Assembly (NCBI RefSeq): GCF_019749295.1
Contig: NZ_JACWFG010000002.1
Coordinates: 147,326-211,325, forward strand
From: Neobacillus niacini
GTDB taxonomy: Bacteria > Bacillota > Bacilli > Bacillales > Cytobacillaceae
Length of the DNA: 64,000 nt
Direction of reading: 5' to 3'
Shown here in pieces: positions 63,851 through 64,000 of this stretch. Each line of letters begins with the position of its first letter. Within the stretch, counting starts at the first letter, position 1. The position numbers were made by a program, and so were the translations under genes. Under the pieces are notes generated by a model, which saw nothing but the letters and a program-made list of their open reading frames with translations, made no database searches and had not been told where the DNA came from.

Positions 63851-63894
63851 AAAAGGAGTAGAAAAGCATCAATGATGTTTTTCTACTCCTTTTT
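63851..63894. terminator. bidirectional terminator
   Basis: AAAAGGAGTAGAAAA pairs with TTTTTCTACTCCTTTTT through an inner CATC/GATG stem, between the converging plus-strand pair and the minus-strand gene at the right edge. Confidence 0.9.
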
Positions 63895-63903
63895 CTTTGA
63901 CCA

Positions 63904-64000
63904 TTAAGCAAATTCTCTTTTAATTGTATCAAACTTCTTAGCTGCACTTAGCTCTTTGAAGCGGATAACCTCTCGGCTTGTCGGGGTGAAATCCTTACGA
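63904..64000 (-). CDS. C-terminal end of an unidentified gene
   Basis: The minus-strand frame enters at the window edge and reads RKDFTPTSREVIRFKELSAA then KKFDTIKREFA and TAA. Basic and helical. It ends 10 bp before the bidirectional terminator, supporting a real gene. Too short to identify. Confidence 0.6.
   Translation of the reverse strand, partial: RKDFTPTSREVIRFKELSAAKKFDTIKREFA

Overview
The window looks like a chromosomal segment of a low-GC Gram-positive endospore former of the Bacillaceae (Bacillus/Neobacillus/Cytobacillus type). The evidence is AAGGAGG-type ribosome binding sites with ATG/GTG/TTG starts, a YjcZ-like sporulation peptide, a SpoIID/LytB protein, the Amj lipid II flippase, a TagG/TagH wall teichoic acid exporter, an LCP ligase and a CpsC/CpsD/YwqE-type exopolysaccharide module. 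No rRNA, tRNA, CRISPR array or prophage was seen. Species cannot be fixed from the sequence.

Bases 1-25000 are accessory and worn. They hold a 5' partial SpoIID/LytB gene, a secreted subtilase, a duplicated winged-helix gene with a repeated operator/leader, two cassettes pairing a small XRE regulator with a small conserved protein, a YjcZ peptide, a YkvA-like protein, amj, a DJ-1/PfpI protein, and comM next to a RAYT transposase, with decayed fragments of both upstream. Between 14.9 and 15.7 kb are two tandem copies of a tiny gene facing a convergent antisense promoter, like type I toxin-antitoxin loci. At 16.3-17.5 kb is an ATGA-coupled pair whose second gene looks like a PD-(D/E)XK nuclease. 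At 18.1-20.1 kb is an operon of a SAP-like protein, a Cys4 protein and a Gly/Asn-rich protein; the last two are joined by a dnaX-like slippery A-run. A complete IS21-family element with ACTGG target duplications lies just upstream. REP-like repeats are scattered throughout.

Bases 25200-49000 are one long minus-strand exopolysaccharide locus, read from 49.0 kb down. It starts with CpsC, the tyrosine kinase CpsD and the PHP phosphatase. A structured leader follows that I take to be an EAR-type antitermination RNA, then a terminator, then GalU, an initiating sugar transferase, Fcl, Gmd, a WecG-type transferase, a block of glycosyltransferases, acyltransferases and a Wzy-like polymerase, a Wzx-like flippase, a CapA-like protein, an asparagine-synthase-like protein, Ugd, ManC, a MurG-like glycosyltransferase and a VanZ-like protein. 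GalU+Ugd give UDP-glucuronate and ManC+Gmd+Fcl give GDP-L-fucose, so the polymer probably contains fucose and glucuronic acid, possibly amidated. Several intrinsic terminators lie inside the locus, which fits a need for processive antitermination. One family-4 glycosyltransferase is split, its halves about 5.5 kb apart around a block of other polysaccharide genes.

Bases 49300-64000 carry cell-surface genes: two SGNH-like proteins, an LCP ligase, a large repeat-rich SPOR/SH3/glucosaminidase autolysin, a beta-helix protein, TagH/TagG, and a plus-strand pair of a heparinase II/III-like lyase and a second asparagine-synthase-like protein. The right edge cuts an unidentified minus-strand gene.
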